Origin: Psychrobacter sp. GP33
GTDB lineage: Bacteria > Pseudomonadota > Gammaproteobacteria > Pseudomonadales > Moraxellaceae
Length of the DNA stretch: 64,000 bases
Assembly: GCF_014119005.1 (NCBI RefSeq)
Contig: NZ_JACGYX010000003.1
Span: 1-64,000 of the forward strand
Direction: 5' to 3'
The translations under genes and the position numbers were made by a program. Below are positions 8,682-17,291 of the stretch, piece after piece (within the stretch, counting starts at the first letter, position 1; each line of letters begins with the position of its first letter). Under the pieces are notes generated by a model. That model searched no databases and was not told the origin of the DNA. It saw only the letters and a list, made by a program, of their open reading frames with translations.

Positions 8682-8708
8682 AATTCTTTTGAGCTGTTTT
8701 GCACTACT

Positions 8709-9662
8709 TTAAATAACGATATTTTCTTGTTTGTCTTTTTCCCATGTAATAATATTATTAAAGGTAATTTCGGCTCTTCTTACCATGGCTTCCTCTGTTG
8801 CATAGCCGATGTGCGGAACAAGTACCGTATTTGGAGCACTTAGGATAGGATAATCTGTAGGAACGGGTGGTTCCATCTCCACTCTGTCTAAACCAGCGCC
8901 AGCGATGGTTCCATTGTGCAGGGCTTCTGCTAAAGCGTTATGATCAACAATTGGTCCAATGGCAGTGTTGATTAAGAATGAACTGGTTTTCATCAATGCC
9001 AGCTTATCTTTATTAATTAAGTTTTTGGTCTCAGCGGTTAGTGGTATATGAAGGGTGACAATGTCACTCGTCTTTAAGACGTCATCTAGCGACTTATATT
9101 CTACCCCTTTATCCACCAGTTCTTGGTTTATGCTTCTGTTATAAGCAATGACCTTACAGCCATAAGCCAAACCTAACTTTGCGACTGCACTACCTATGTC
9201 ACCAGTACCTAATATTCCCAAGGTTTTACCATTTAAATCAGTCTGGCGGTAGCCATTCTTAGTACCACCTTCTCTGGTTATCGCATCTAACGGTACAATG
9301 TTGCGTAACAGTGCCGTTATTAGCCCAAAGGTCAGTTCGGCTACAGAGTTGGTGCTATAACCGGCGGCATTTGAGACTTTAATGCTTTTCTCTTTACACT
9401 TTTCTAAATCGATATGGTTATAACCCGTAAAGGCGATTGAAATATACTTTAGTTTTTCTGCCGCTTCGATCACGTCGCCACTTAGTGGCGTATTAGCGAG
9501 TACTAAAACTTCAGCATCTTTGATTCTGACCTTAATAGTTTCATCATCTAACTTTCCATCGTCATATACCACTAACTCATGACCATTATCCGTTAAAGGT
9601 TTTGAGATTAAAGTTAATTCTTCATCATTAATTCCTAGGGATTCTAAGATTACAATTTTCAT
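8709..9662 (-). CDS. D-isomer 2-hydroxyacid dehydrogenase family protein (catalytic Arg replaced)
   Basis: 317 residues, usual length. The NAD-binding fold is shown by LGILGTGDIGSAVAKLG (about residues 147-163), the nucleotide-site block TLHIPLTAETKNLINKDKLA (near 199-218) and PHIGYATEEAMVRRA with the catalytic His near 285. GAGLDRVEMEPPVP carries the Glu region. The block normally reading N-T-A-R-G reads NTAIGPIVD, so the substrate-binding/catalytic Arg position is Ile; the codon ATT is clear. Family members reduce 2-keto acids such as glyoxylate, hydroxypyruvate or pyruvate. Next to the oxamate cluster, a role with glyoxylate-type acids is possible but unproven. AAGGAAAG precedes the ATG. 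Expressed alone, with its own terminator. Confidence 0.85.
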   Translation of the reverse strand: MKIVILESLGINDEELTLISKPLTDNGHELVVYDDGKLDDETIKVRIKDAEVLVLANTPLSGDVIEAAEKLKYISIAFTGYNHIDLEKCKEKSIKVSNAAGYSTNSVAELTFGLITALLRNIVPLDAITREGGTKNGYRQTDLNGKTLGILGTGDIGSAVAKLGLAYGCKVIAYNRSINQELVDKGVEYKSLDDVLKTSDIVTLHIPLTAETKNLINKDKLALMKTSSFLINTAIGPIVDHNALAEALHNGTIAGAGLDRVEMEPPVPTDYPILSAPNTVLVPHIGYATEEAMVRRAEITFNNIITWEKDKQENIVI

Positions 9663-9766
9663 TTTTTATCTTTCCTTATTTTTTATATTTACTTTTAGTA
9701 ATATTGTTACATTTTTATCTAAGTGTATAATTCTTCAAGCGTTTTCTAGAATTCATTCATATGAGA

Positions 9767-9799
9767 ATAACTAATAGTAATGACTTTACTAATAGTTAT
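9767..9799. promoter_or_regulatory. Long imperfect palindrome, candidate operator of the hydroxyacid dehydrogenase gene
   Basis: Arms ATAACTAATAGTAA and TTACTAATAGTTAT (14 bases each, one mismatch) around TGACT. It lies about 105 bases before the dehydrogenase start at 9662, where a regulator would bind. There is no T run to make it a terminator. The regulator is unknown. Confidence 0.5.
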
Positions 9800-10118
9800 G
9801 GTTGGTAGAGTCTAGGTTATAGAGCTAAATAAGGCAACCCGTTTAGCATTATGGTAACGGCTTTTACGAACACTCAAGCTCCAATAATGACAATATCACC
9901 CAAGAAAAGCAGACTCTATACATCAGTCCTCCATACTATATTAATAACAGCGTGTAGAAGTTTTTCTACCTTCTAAAGCAAAATCATTCTTTGTCATTTG
10001 GATATTTTATTAGTATTTTGAACACCATAATATTGAGGTGTTTACTATCTAATAATTTAGAATTTAATTTAATTTTTACTGGTAGCTCTCTTAAGTATAA
10101 GATTGCTAATCAATAGAA

Positions 10119-10211
10119 TTAAGCTGCCTGACTTAGTTTCTGCATTGGCGTAAAGCCGTCATTACGCAGCTCATGATTGTAGTGATATAACCAATCTTCA
10201 GCATAGCTCAA
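10119..10211 (-). pseudogene. Remnant of IS3-family transposase C-terminus
   Basis: The minus strand reads YAEDWLYHYNHELRNDGF then TPMQKLSQAA and a stop. It matches the end of IS3-family (IS407/IS51-type) OrfB, where an A-x-x-W-L-x-x-Y-N-x-E-R-P-x-M-x-x-G-G-x-T-P-x-x-K-L-x-x-A-A pattern is usual. The R-P-x-M-x-x-G-G part is shortened, an in-frame stop lies just upstream, and no inverted repeats or other transposase parts are seen. Confidence 0.6.
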
Positions 10212-10663
10212 TCATAAGTTGTAATAGTGCTTTTAGCTAAGCTAGTCTTCGTCGATTTGAAATAGTTATAAGCTCTTTTTAGTGTTGGTACGTTGTTAGT
10301 CTTATCTCTCGCGTTATACAAGTTATGATGAGGCCCATCATAAACATGGGTTTCCTCTACTTTATCTCGATATAATTTCCTACTAATACGCTTATGTAAT
10401 GTATGGCGTTTAGATTGTTTACCTACACTACACGTAGAGCAAATCCAGTTAGTACATCGTCCATATAGATGTCAGTACCATTGGTGGCATGATTTACTGA
10501 GTCGATAAATTTTTAGTAAGTTTTATCTTCATATTCCACCTAATTATAATAAATAACTGTTATAACAGTATCCAGCATACTTTATTTGTTAAAGGTATCA
10601 AAGTATCACGATAGTATCAAAAATTTTAATACTATTATATTTTACTAAAATTTAAGCAATAAA

Positions 10664-10695
10664 AAACCCTTACAGACCAATTGCTGTAAGGGTTT
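10664..10695 (-). terminator. Terminator of the tRNA gene
   Basis: AAACCCTTACAG / CTGTAAGGGTTT 12-bp stem with an 8-base loop. On the minus strand it is followed by a T run; it starts 6 bases after the tRNA CCA end. Confidence 0.85.
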
Positions 10696-10700
10696 GAATT

Positions 10701-10777
10701 TGGTGGGCCCAGTAGGACTTGAACCTACGACCAAAGGATTATGAGTCCTCTGCTCTAACCAACTGAGCTATGGGCCC
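10701..10777 (-). tRNA. tRNA with CAU anticodon, probably tRNA-Ile2 (lysidine-modified)
   Basis: 77 nucleotides including an encoded CCA. Acceptor GGGCCCA pairs with TGGGCCC, D-arm GCTC...GAGC, anticodon stem GAGGA/TCCTT with loop CTCATAA (anticodon CAT), T-arm GTAGG-TTCAAGT-CCTAC. The first acceptor bases do not make it an initiator tRNA (positions 1 and 72 pair). C4-G69 and C5-G68 are pairs that TilS uses to recognise tRNA-Ile2 in E. coli, whereas elongator tRNA-Met there has U4-A69 and A5-U68. The variable/T region (TTGGTCG, GGTTCAAGTCC) is also closer to E. coli ileX. Ile2 is therefore preferred over Met, without certainty. Confidence 0.9.
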
Positions 10778-10837
10778 TAACGTTAGACGCATCATAATAC
10801 CTGATTCTAAAAGTTTTTCAAGTAAAAAATACATTGT

Positions 10838-11644
10838 TTAGCGATTACCACCCGCTAAAGTTAAACTACGTCCACCATCGACACTAATAATCTCGCCTGT
10901 GACATAGTCTGCTTGTGCTAAATACAGTACGCTATGGGCGATATCATCAGGCGTTCCAACACGTTGCATCGGTATACTATCAATAATATTTTGCTGCTGC
11001 ACAGGATCTATTGCTTGATCGCTATCCGCTTCGGGTAAAATATTAACCCCCGGTGCAACCCCATTGACCCGAACATAAGGCGCCATCTCTAATGCTAATG
11101 ACTGCACCATCATGCGATGAGCAGCTTTTGCCATGTTATAGACCGTATAACTGCTAAACGGTTTATTATCTGCATGGATATCGAGTAAGCTAATAATGCA
11201 GCCATGCTGGGCTTTTAAATGGGGCATTAAAGCCTGACTCAGCAGTAAGGGCGCTTTGGCATTGCTTAAAAACAGCTCATCCCACTGTGCATGATTAATA
11301 TGACCAAAGGGTGTGGGGTAAAACCGCGATGCATTGTGTACCAAGACGTCAAGCTGACCAAAAGTCGCAAAAATTTGAGTGGCAAATCGGCGCAAATCCA
11401 TATCGTTATTAACGATAGCTAAATTAGCAATAATGACCGCTGCACTATTATTACGGCTACGATTGAGCATATCCGCTAGGGCGTTAGCTTCGTGCTCACT
11501 ATAATTACAATGGATAATAACGCGATAGCCTTGGTTATGAGCTGCATGAATAATGGCAGCACCGATACGTTTGGCACTACCAGTTACCAGCATAACGGGG
11601 GCTAGTTGATTCGTTACGTTTGCGTTAGAGGCTGTTTCGTTCAT
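10838..11644 (-). CDS. Short-chain dehydrogenase, FolM/pteridine-reductase-like
   Basis: 268 residues. Rossmann SDR with cofactor motif VTGSAKRIGAA (residues about 20-30), NAS-type motif VHNASRF near 106, catalytic Tyr and Lys in YTVYNMAKAAH (YxxxK, about 159-167), and the C-terminal VTGEIISVDGGRSLTLAG. RIG instead of GIG after TG is characteristic of pteridine reductases and FolM (dihydromonapterin/dihydrofolate reductase). The start codon overlaps the stop of cca by 4 bases (ATGA), so the two are translationally coupled in one operon. The exact pterin substrate is inferred from the motif only. Confidence 0.82.
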   Translation of the reverse strand: MNETASNANVTNQLAPVMLVTGSAKRIGAAIIHAAHNQGYRVIIHCNYSEHEANALADMLNRSRNNSAAVIIANLAIVNNDMDLRRFATQIFATFGQLDVLVHNASRFYPTPFGHINHAQWDELFLSNAKAPLLLSQALMPHLKAQHGCIISLLDIHADNKPFSSYTVYNMAKAAHRMMVQSLALEMAPYVRVNGVAPGVNILPEADSDQAIDPVQQQNIIDSIPMQRVGTPDDIAHSVLYLAQADYVTGEIISVDGGRSLTLAGGNR

Positions 11645-12858
11645 AACACTATTGATATTTTATTATTTATAGCCATCGTTTGCACTTGCAAATGGTCAAT
11701 ACGTGCAAGGCGTAACGCTGCACCGATATCCGCCCCTTTAAGGTCTGGCGCGATATCTGCTATGCCGATAGCATGAAAACTATTCAGCGCTAGCATCATT
11801 TGGCGGTGCTGTTGTGCCAATTGTAACACATGACTCGTTACCAACAGTTGAGACAATTTATCTGGCTCTTTATGAGCGCTACAGGCTTGAAGCAAATCTA
11901 TTTTTTGTGCAGCTGTCAGCGTGTTTATCTCCTTTAAATATTCTGCTTGTTGGATAAATAAACTGGCAAACTGAGTGTGGATTTTGGGCGCTTTAACCGT
12001 GTTGCCAATACTGTTAATTTGTTTGACAGTAGCATTTGTATCATGGTTATTATCAATATTAATATTTGAATCAAATAACGCTGGATTGAGACTGGTCATC
12101 AGCAATGCCCAACGCTGTGATAGGTTCAATTGCATTTGTGCTGAAAAATAAAGCGCCGTTTGGACAGTCTCACGTATATGAGTATTGTGCCAAGCCTGAT
12201 GTAGGGGCGCAAAACAAGCTTGCAGTACACCGCTTATAAACAGTTGCTGCCAATAAACTTGCGGGGAGTTCTGCATCATGGCGCGGCTTGATTCTTGCCA
12301 GATACGTTCCGCACTTAAATGCGCGAGCTCACCGGAGCTGACCAGCATTTGCATTAAATGTAAGGTTTCTTCAGCAATAGAAAATCCCAAATCATAATAG
12401 CGGCTATAAAAACGTGCGGTTCTTAAAACACGTAATGGATCTTCACTAAAAGCCTCTGACACATGGCGCAAAACTTTATCTTCAATATCTTGTAAGCCAC
12501 CATAATAATCAATGACTTCACCATTAGTATGGCTATCATCAGTAAGGCTAGTTACCTCGATAGCCATCGCATTGACAGTTAAATCACGGCGTTGTAAGTC
12601 TTCTTTTAACGTCACTATTGGGCTTGCATGAACGCTAAAGCCCTGATAGCCATGTCCAAGCTTACGCTCTGTACGTGCCAGAGCATATTCTTCCTGCGTA
12701 TCTGGATGCAAGAAGACGGGGAAGTCTGCGCCCACTTGATTAAACCCAGCGGCAAGCATGTCAGCGACCGTCGAACCTACTACCACAAAGTCTTTATCTT
12801 TAACGGGACGACCTAATAGTTGATCGCGTACGGCACCACCAACAAGATAGACTTGCAT
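11641..12858 (-). CDS. cca: CCA-adding tRNA nucleotidyltransferase (HD motif absent)
   Basis: 405 residues. Adds or repairs the 3' CCA of tRNAs using CTP and ATP. The class II nucleotidyltransferase head is intact: LVGGAVRDQLLG, then DKDF with the metal-binding acidic pair (about 22-24), RRDLTVNAMAI near 90 and EDPLRVLRTARFYSR near 140. In E. coli Cca (412 residues) a C-terminal HD domain (CHDLGK) adds phosphatase and phosphodiesterase activity. The matching segment here reads WALLMTSLNPALF, so the HD pair is gone and those activities are probably lost. AGAGGG precedes the ATG. Overlaps the downstream SDR gene by ATGA. Confidence 0.93.
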   Translation of the reverse strand: MQVYLVGGAVRDQLLGRPVKDKDFVVVGSTVADMLAAGFNQVGADFPVFLHPDTQEEYALARTERKLGHGYQGFSVHASPIVTLKEDLQRRDLTVNAMAIEVTSLTDDSHTNGEVIDYYGGLQDIEDKVLRHVSEAFSEDPLRVLRTARFYSRYYDLGFSIAEETLHLMQMLVSSGELAHLSAERIWQESSRAMMQNSPQVYWQQLFISGVLQACFAPLHQAWHNTHIRETVQTALYFSAQMQLNLSQRWALLMTSLNPALFDSNINIDNNHDTNATVKQINSIGNTVKAPKIHTQFASLFIQQAEYLKEINTLTAAQKIDLLQACSAHKEPDKLSQLLVTSHVLQLAQQHRQMMLALNSFHAIGIADIAPDLKGADIGAALRLARIDHLQVQTMAINNKISIVL

Positions 12859-12926
12859 CGCACCCTCTTTATAATTTTATGAATGTATTTGCTTTATAAT
12901 AGTTAATGATGCTAAATAAAATGCCA

Positions 12927-12972
12927 AAAAAAACCAGCTAACGCGATTGTGACGGCGTTGGCTGGTTTTATT
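12927..12972 (-). terminator. Intrinsic terminator of maeB
   Basis: AAACCAGCTAACGC ... GCGTTGGCTGGTTT stem with A run on the left and T run on the right, between the maeB stop and the cca start. It is near-symmetric but serves the minus-strand maeB transcript. Confidence 0.8.
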
Positions 12973-13052
12973 ATAACAGACTGACACTACAAATTAATGA
13001 TAGTGAGCCTTTACAGTTAATCTTATCGTAGCGCGTTAATTTATATAATTAA

Positions 13053-15386
13053 CTACTTCTGCTCGTTTTCTAAGTCTTGTGCTTCAGTGACGGCAAGGGC
13101 AGTCATATTAACCACACGGCGTGCTGTTGCTGACGGGGTTAAGATATGAACTGGCTTATTGGCACCTAATAAAATAGGTCCAATAGTGGCGCTGCCAGTC
13201 GCTGTTTTAAGCAGGTTAAAGGCAATATTTGCCGAATCTACCGTTGGCAAAATAAGTAGATTTGCCGCACCTTGGAGTTGGCTTGATGGCAAATCATGGG
13301 CACGGATATTAACATCTAATGCCGCATCACCTTGCATTTCACCATCAAAGTCAAAGTCAACGTTCATCTCACTGAGCAACTGGAATACTTTACGCATTTT
13401 CACAGCGCTGGCGCGATCTGAGGTGCCAAAGTTGGAATGCGATACCAAGGCCACACGCGGAGTAATGTTAAAACGACGTAATTGATCAGCGGCCAATACC
13501 GTCATCTCTGCCAATTGTTCAGCAGTTGGGTCTTCATGAATATAGGTATCTGCAATAAAAATGTTGCGATCTTGCATCAACACCGCATTCATAGAATAAA
13601 AATCACTGATACCTTCTTTTTTACCGATAACGTTTTGCAAATATTTAAGATGCAATTGATAATGACCAAAGGTACCGCAAATCATACCATCGGCATCGCC
13701 ATTTTCAACCAGCAAGGCACCGACTAGCGTCGTCTCACGGCGAACATCGCGACGTGCAAGTTCAATGCTAACACCATTGCGTTTGTTGTTCTCGTAGTAG
13801 CCTTGCCAGTAGTCTTTGTAGCGTGAATCATCATCAATGTTCACAATAGTGATATTGTCACCATCTTTTAAACGTAAGCTGAGTTTTTTGATATTGGCTT
13901 CAATGATTGCTGGGCGACCAACCAAGATAGGCTGTGCCAAACCTTCATCAACCACAACTTGCACGGCAAGTAGAACGTTATAGTCTTCACCTTCACAGTA
14001 CACAATACGTTTAGGGGCTGACTTCGCACGGGCAAAGATCGGCTTCATAACGAAGGCTGAGTTATAAACAAACTCAGATAGACGCTGACGATATGCTTTC
14101 ATATCTTCAATAGGCAATGTGGCAACACCAGTGTCCATTGCAGCTTGGGCTACAGCAGAAGCGATCTCAATGATTAAGTTTGGCTCTAGCGGTCCTGGAA
14201 TCAAGTATTCACGACCAAAGCTTGGCGTGTTTTCGATATTTTTGGCGTTTGCCGCTGGAGTAGCTTCCACATGTGCCATTGCAGCAATTGCACGTACACA
14301 TGCAATTTTCATTTCTTCATTAACTGTCGTTGCACCAACATCTAGCGCACCGCGGAAGATATAAGGGAAGCATAAAGCATTGTTTACTTGGTTTGGATAG
14401 TCTGAACGACCCGTTGCCATAATGACGTCTGGACGTACAGAATGTGCCAATTCAGGCATAATCTCAGGCGTTGGATTAGCAAGGGCAAAGATGATTGGGT
14501 CTTTTGCCATACGGCGAACCATATCAGCGGTCAACGTTCCAGGCATAGATAAACCTAAGAACATATCCACGTCATCTATAAGCTCGTCAATAGTCGTGGC
14601 TGTCGTATCACGAGCATATAACTGCTTTGTTTCATCTAAATTTTCACGGCTGGTAGTAATGATACCGCGTGAGTCAGATACATAGATATTATTTTTATTA
14701 ACACCAAGTGCACAGATAATATTTAAGCAAGAAATGGCTGCTGCACCTGCACCTGAACAGATAATTTTTAAGTCTTCAATTTTTTTGCCAGTAATGATTA
14801 ACGCATTTAGCATTGCTGCGGCAACAATAATAGAGGTGCCGTGCTGGTCATCATGGAATACCGGAATATTCATACGTTTGCGTAATGCACGCTCGATTTT
14901 GAAACATTCGGGTGCTTTGATGTCTTCTAAATTGATACCACCGAAAGTGGGCTCTAAAGCAGCAACGGCTTCAATAAATTTATCTGGATCTTCTTGGGCA
15001 ATTTCGATATCGAAAACATCAATACCGGCAAATTTTTTGAATAAAACACCTTTACCTTCCATTACAGGTTTGGATGCCAATGCGCCAATATTACCTAAAC
15101 CGAGCACCGCCGTACCGTTAGTAATAACTCCAACTAGATTGCTACGAGCCGTATATTTTGCCGCTAAAGAAGGGTCTCTTTGAATTTCAAGACAAGGCAC
15201 TGCCACACCAGGTGAATACGCCAACGCCAAATCACGTTGGTTTGCAAGCTGTTTGATAGGAGTGACCGAAATTTTACCCGGACGCGGGTGGGAATGGTAA
15301 TGCAGCGCCGCTTGCTCAAACTGCTCTTTGTCCGTATTGTGATTATCCATATTCAAATTAGTATCGTCATTCATAGTCTTAGCCAT
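13053..15386 (-). CDS. maeB: NADP-dependent malic enzyme with C-terminal phosphotransacetylase-like domain
   Basis: About 777 residues from the ATG at 15386; a TTG at 15428 also keeps the frame open and a second ATG at 15374 is possible. Oxidatively decarboxylates malate to pyruvate, giving NADPH. The malic part shows LALAYSPGVAVPCLEI, NLVGVITNGTAVLGLGNIG and HDDQHGTSIIVAAAMLNAL, with the NADP-fold ICSGAGAAAISCL. From about residue 435 (FARAKSAPKRIVYCEGEDYN) to the end it is a phosphotransacetylase-like domain known as regulatory in MaeB (acetyl-CoA effects). The length matches the hybrid MaeB class of E. coli (759). Monocistronic, with its own terminator at 12927-12972. Confidence 0.93.
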   Translation of the reverse strand: MAKTMNDDTNLNMDNHNTDKEQFEQAALHYHSHPRPGKISVTPIKQLANQRDLALAYSPGVAVPCLEIQRDPSLAAKYTARSNLVGVITNGTAVLGLGNIGALASKPVMEGKGVLFKKFAGIDVFDIEIAQEDPDKFIEAVAALEPTFGGINLEDIKAPECFKIERALRKRMNIPVFHDDQHGTSIIVAAAMLNALIITGKKIEDLKIICSGAGAAAISCLNIICALGVNKNNIYVSDSRGIITTSRENLDETKQLYARDTTATTIDELIDDVDMFLGLSMPGTLTADMVRRMAKDPIIFALANPTPEIMPELAHSVRPDVIMATGRSDYPNQVNNALCFPYIFRGALDVGATTVNEEMKIACVRAIAAMAHVEATPAANAKNIENTPSFGREYLIPGPLEPNLIIEIASAVAQAAMDTGVATLPIEDMKAYRQRLSEFVYNSAFVMKPIFARAKSAPKRIVYCEGEDYNVLLAVQVVVDEGLAQPILVGRPAIIEANIKKLSLRLKDGDNITIVNIDDDSRYKDYWQGYYENNKRNGVSIELARRDVRRETTLVGALLVENGDADGMICGTFGHYQLHLKYLQNVIGKKEGISDFYSMNAVLMQDRNIFIADTYIHEDPTAEQLAEMTVLAADQLRRFNITPRVALVSHSNFGTSDRASAVKMRKVFQLLSEMNVDFDFDGEMQGDAALDVNIRAHDLPSSQLQGAANLLILPTVDSANIAFNLLKTATGSATIGPILLGANKPVHILTPSATARRVVNMTALAVTEAQDLENEQK

Positions 15387-15662
15387 TGTTAGAGTAAATT
15401 GGAATAAACTGTAATAGAGTGAAATCAACGCTTTAGATTATACTGTTAATGAAGAAACACCTTAAAAGCTGAAGGTGTTATAGACAAACGAAAGTTGACA
15501 GCAGTTTATTCTAGCACTATTAATAATTGAGTTCCTAGTGAACAAAGATGAAATATGTAAATATAGCGAAAATTAATATTCAATATTTAGTATATTGATG
15601 ATAAGTGTTTAAATTGTGATAGAGATATCAATAGTTATATTTTCTTTAGTAAAATACTGGAT

Positions 15663-17135
15663 TTAAGAAGAACAACTAATTGGCAATGGTCTTGCATGTG
15701 GCGCAGGCGGACGGCTATCTAAATCAGTAGCAATAGTTTGTACGATATAAGGCGTATTTAGTAAGTCAAAAAGTCGCGCAACTTCCTCAAACTGTCCTTG
15801 TTCAGCCGCGTCAATAGCGCATTGTGCCATATCATTACGCAAAATATAGACCGGATTGTTTGATTGCAAATCAAGCACAACTTGCTCTTGGTTAGACGAT
15901 TGAATTTGGGTCATATAACGCGTTTGCCAATTTTGCCAAACCTGTTTGGCGTCCTCATTAAGCTCAGCAAGCATGGTTAATAACAGTTGCTGCTCATAAG
16001 AATATGTCTCTGCTGAGACCAGTCCCAGTAATGCTCGAAAGCTATTGGTATAATCTAATAAGTTATCTTCTAAGAAAGTTAGAAATTCAAACGCTAATAT
16101 TAAGCTCTCGGACTGATGGGGCAGTCCTAATTTTCGGCACAACCCTTGCTGATAATGCTGCATAAAGACTGGCTCATAGACCTCTAAGCAATCCGCCAAA
16201 CTGTCACGTGTGACGCCAGCTTGGGTCAAACGCATAAAGTTCGGTAACCAATTATTAAGATTCCAATGTCCGATAGCAGGCTGATTCTGATAGGCATAGC
16301 GCCCACTATGGTCAGAATGGTTATTAATCCAAGCAGGGTTAAAACGTTCCATAAAGCCAAACGGACCAAAATCTAACGTGCTACCAGTAATGGACAAGTT
16401 ATCCGTATTCATCACCCCATGCGCAAAACCAATCAGCTGCCAATCGGCAATCATCCGTGCTGTGCGTTCAACCACCGCTTGTAAAAATGCCAATACTGGC
16501 TTCTCGCTATTACGGCATTCTGGGTAGTAAGTATCAATCATATAATCAGTAAATTCGCCCAATAAATCTGGCGCAAAGCTGGCAATCCATTCCACGTGAC
16601 CAAGACGAATATGACTGTCAGCAACGCGCATTAATGCCGCACCGGATTCTATACGTTCACGGCGTACTGGCGTGTCCGACACGATAAACCCGAGCGCATT
16701 AGAAGATGCAATGCCCAATTGCGTGAGCGCATGACCACACAAATATTCGCGAATGGTACTACGTAGCACCGCACGTCCATCACCCATACGAGAATAAGGC
16801 GTCAGACCACTACCTTTTAAATGCAAGTCTTGTAATTGACCATCTTTATTCAGCACTTGCGCCATCAGTAAGCCGCGCCCATCACCCAATTGTCCTGCCC
16901 ATTGACCAAACTGATGACCTGCATATGCCATAGATAATGGTGCAAATTTATCAGGCACATAATGACCACCAAGAATCTCAACCCAACGCGCCATTAAATC
17001 CGTGTCATCAAGCCAGCCAAGTTGCTCCGCCACTTGCAAATTAAAATGCCCAGCACGTGGATTATCAAGTGGTGTTGGTAACTGGCGAGTATAAAGACGG
17101 GTATCTAAGTTTTTATAAGTATTGTGGTAGCGCAT
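15663..17135 (-). CDS. selO: Protein adenylyltransferase SelO
   Basis: 490 residues from the ATG at 17135; an upstream TTG at 17168 is less likely. SelO (YdiU) is a pseudokinase-fold enzyme that transfers AMP from ATP to Ser/Thr/Tyr of proteins and protects against oxidative stress. Conserved blocks: FAPLSMAYAGHQFGQWAGQLG and GDGRGLLMAQV (near 66-98), GSGLTPYSRMGDGRAVLRS near 107, then HGVMNTDNLSITGSTLDFGPFG (about 240-260) holding the metal-binding Asn and Asp. The last residues are PISCSS: the Cys three from the end is where eukaryotic SelO has selenocysteine. Stands alone between maeB and the desaturase. Confidence 0.93.
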   Translation of the reverse strand: MRYHNTYKNLDTRLYTRQLPTPLDNPRAGHFNLQVAEQLGWLDDTDLMARWVEILGGHYVPDKFAPLSMAYAGHQFGQWAGQLGDGRGLLMAQVLNKDGQLQDLHLKGSGLTPYSRMGDGRAVLRSTIREYLCGHALTQLGIASSNALGFIVSDTPVRRERIESGAALMRVADSHIRLGHVEWIASFAPDLLGEFTDYMIDTYYPECRNSEKPVLAFLQAVVERTARMIADWQLIGFAHGVMNTDNLSITGSTLDFGPFGFMERFNPAWINNHSDHSGRYAYQNQPAIGHWNLNNWLPNFMRLTQAGVTRDSLADCLEVYEPVFMQHYQQGLCRKLGLPHQSESLILAFEFLTFLEDNLLDYTNSFRALLGLVSAETYSYEQQLLLTMLAELNEDAKQVWQNWQTRYMTQIQSSNQEQVVLDLQSNNPVYILRNDMAQCAIDAAEQGQFEEVARLFDLLNTPYIVQTIATDLDSRPPAPHARPLPISCSS

Positions 17136-17212
17136 ATAAAGTATCCGTGTATATATAAATAATATCAAACCACTATAACATAGCCTAAAAATTGCCTAAC
17201 TAAAACCCTGCA

Positions 17213-17250
17213 TAAAAAAATCCCCTCTATCTAATCTAGATAAAGGGGAG
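17213..17250 (-). terminator. Intrinsic terminator of the desaturase gene
   Basis: TCCCCT...AGGGGA outer stem with inner ATCTA/TAGAT pairing; on the minus strand it is followed by seven T. It begins about 40 bases after the desaturase stop. Confidence 0.8.
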
Positions 17251-17291
17251 GAGAAACTTTTAAAATAAACAACTTTTTATGATATGAAGAC

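Larger units (their letters stand above)
9663..10700. other. 1-kb region of decayed DNA and regulatory dyads
   Basis: No intact gene. Contents: the 33-base palindrome at 9767-9799, an IS3-type transposase tail remnant at 10119-10211 (minus), an 87-codon stop-free stretch without any start codon at 10208-10471 (minus), a perfect 14-base palindrome ACTGTTATAACAGT at 10556-10569, and the tRNA terminator at 10664-10695. Confidence 0.6.

Noticed and set aside
10440-10520. Peptide resembling the reverse-transcriptase YMDD motif (IYMDDVLTG, minus strand)
   Set aside because: Only a short frame ended by a stop, with no other reverse-transcriptase motif nearby; a chance match in decayed DNA, so no retron is claimed.
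13159-15183. Several open frames of 80-150 codons antisense to maeB (13159-13485, 14119-14364, 14422-14685, 14734-15183)
   Set aside because: They mirror the codon pattern of maeB, lack ribosome sites and have low-complexity Ser/Ala composition typical of antisense shadows.
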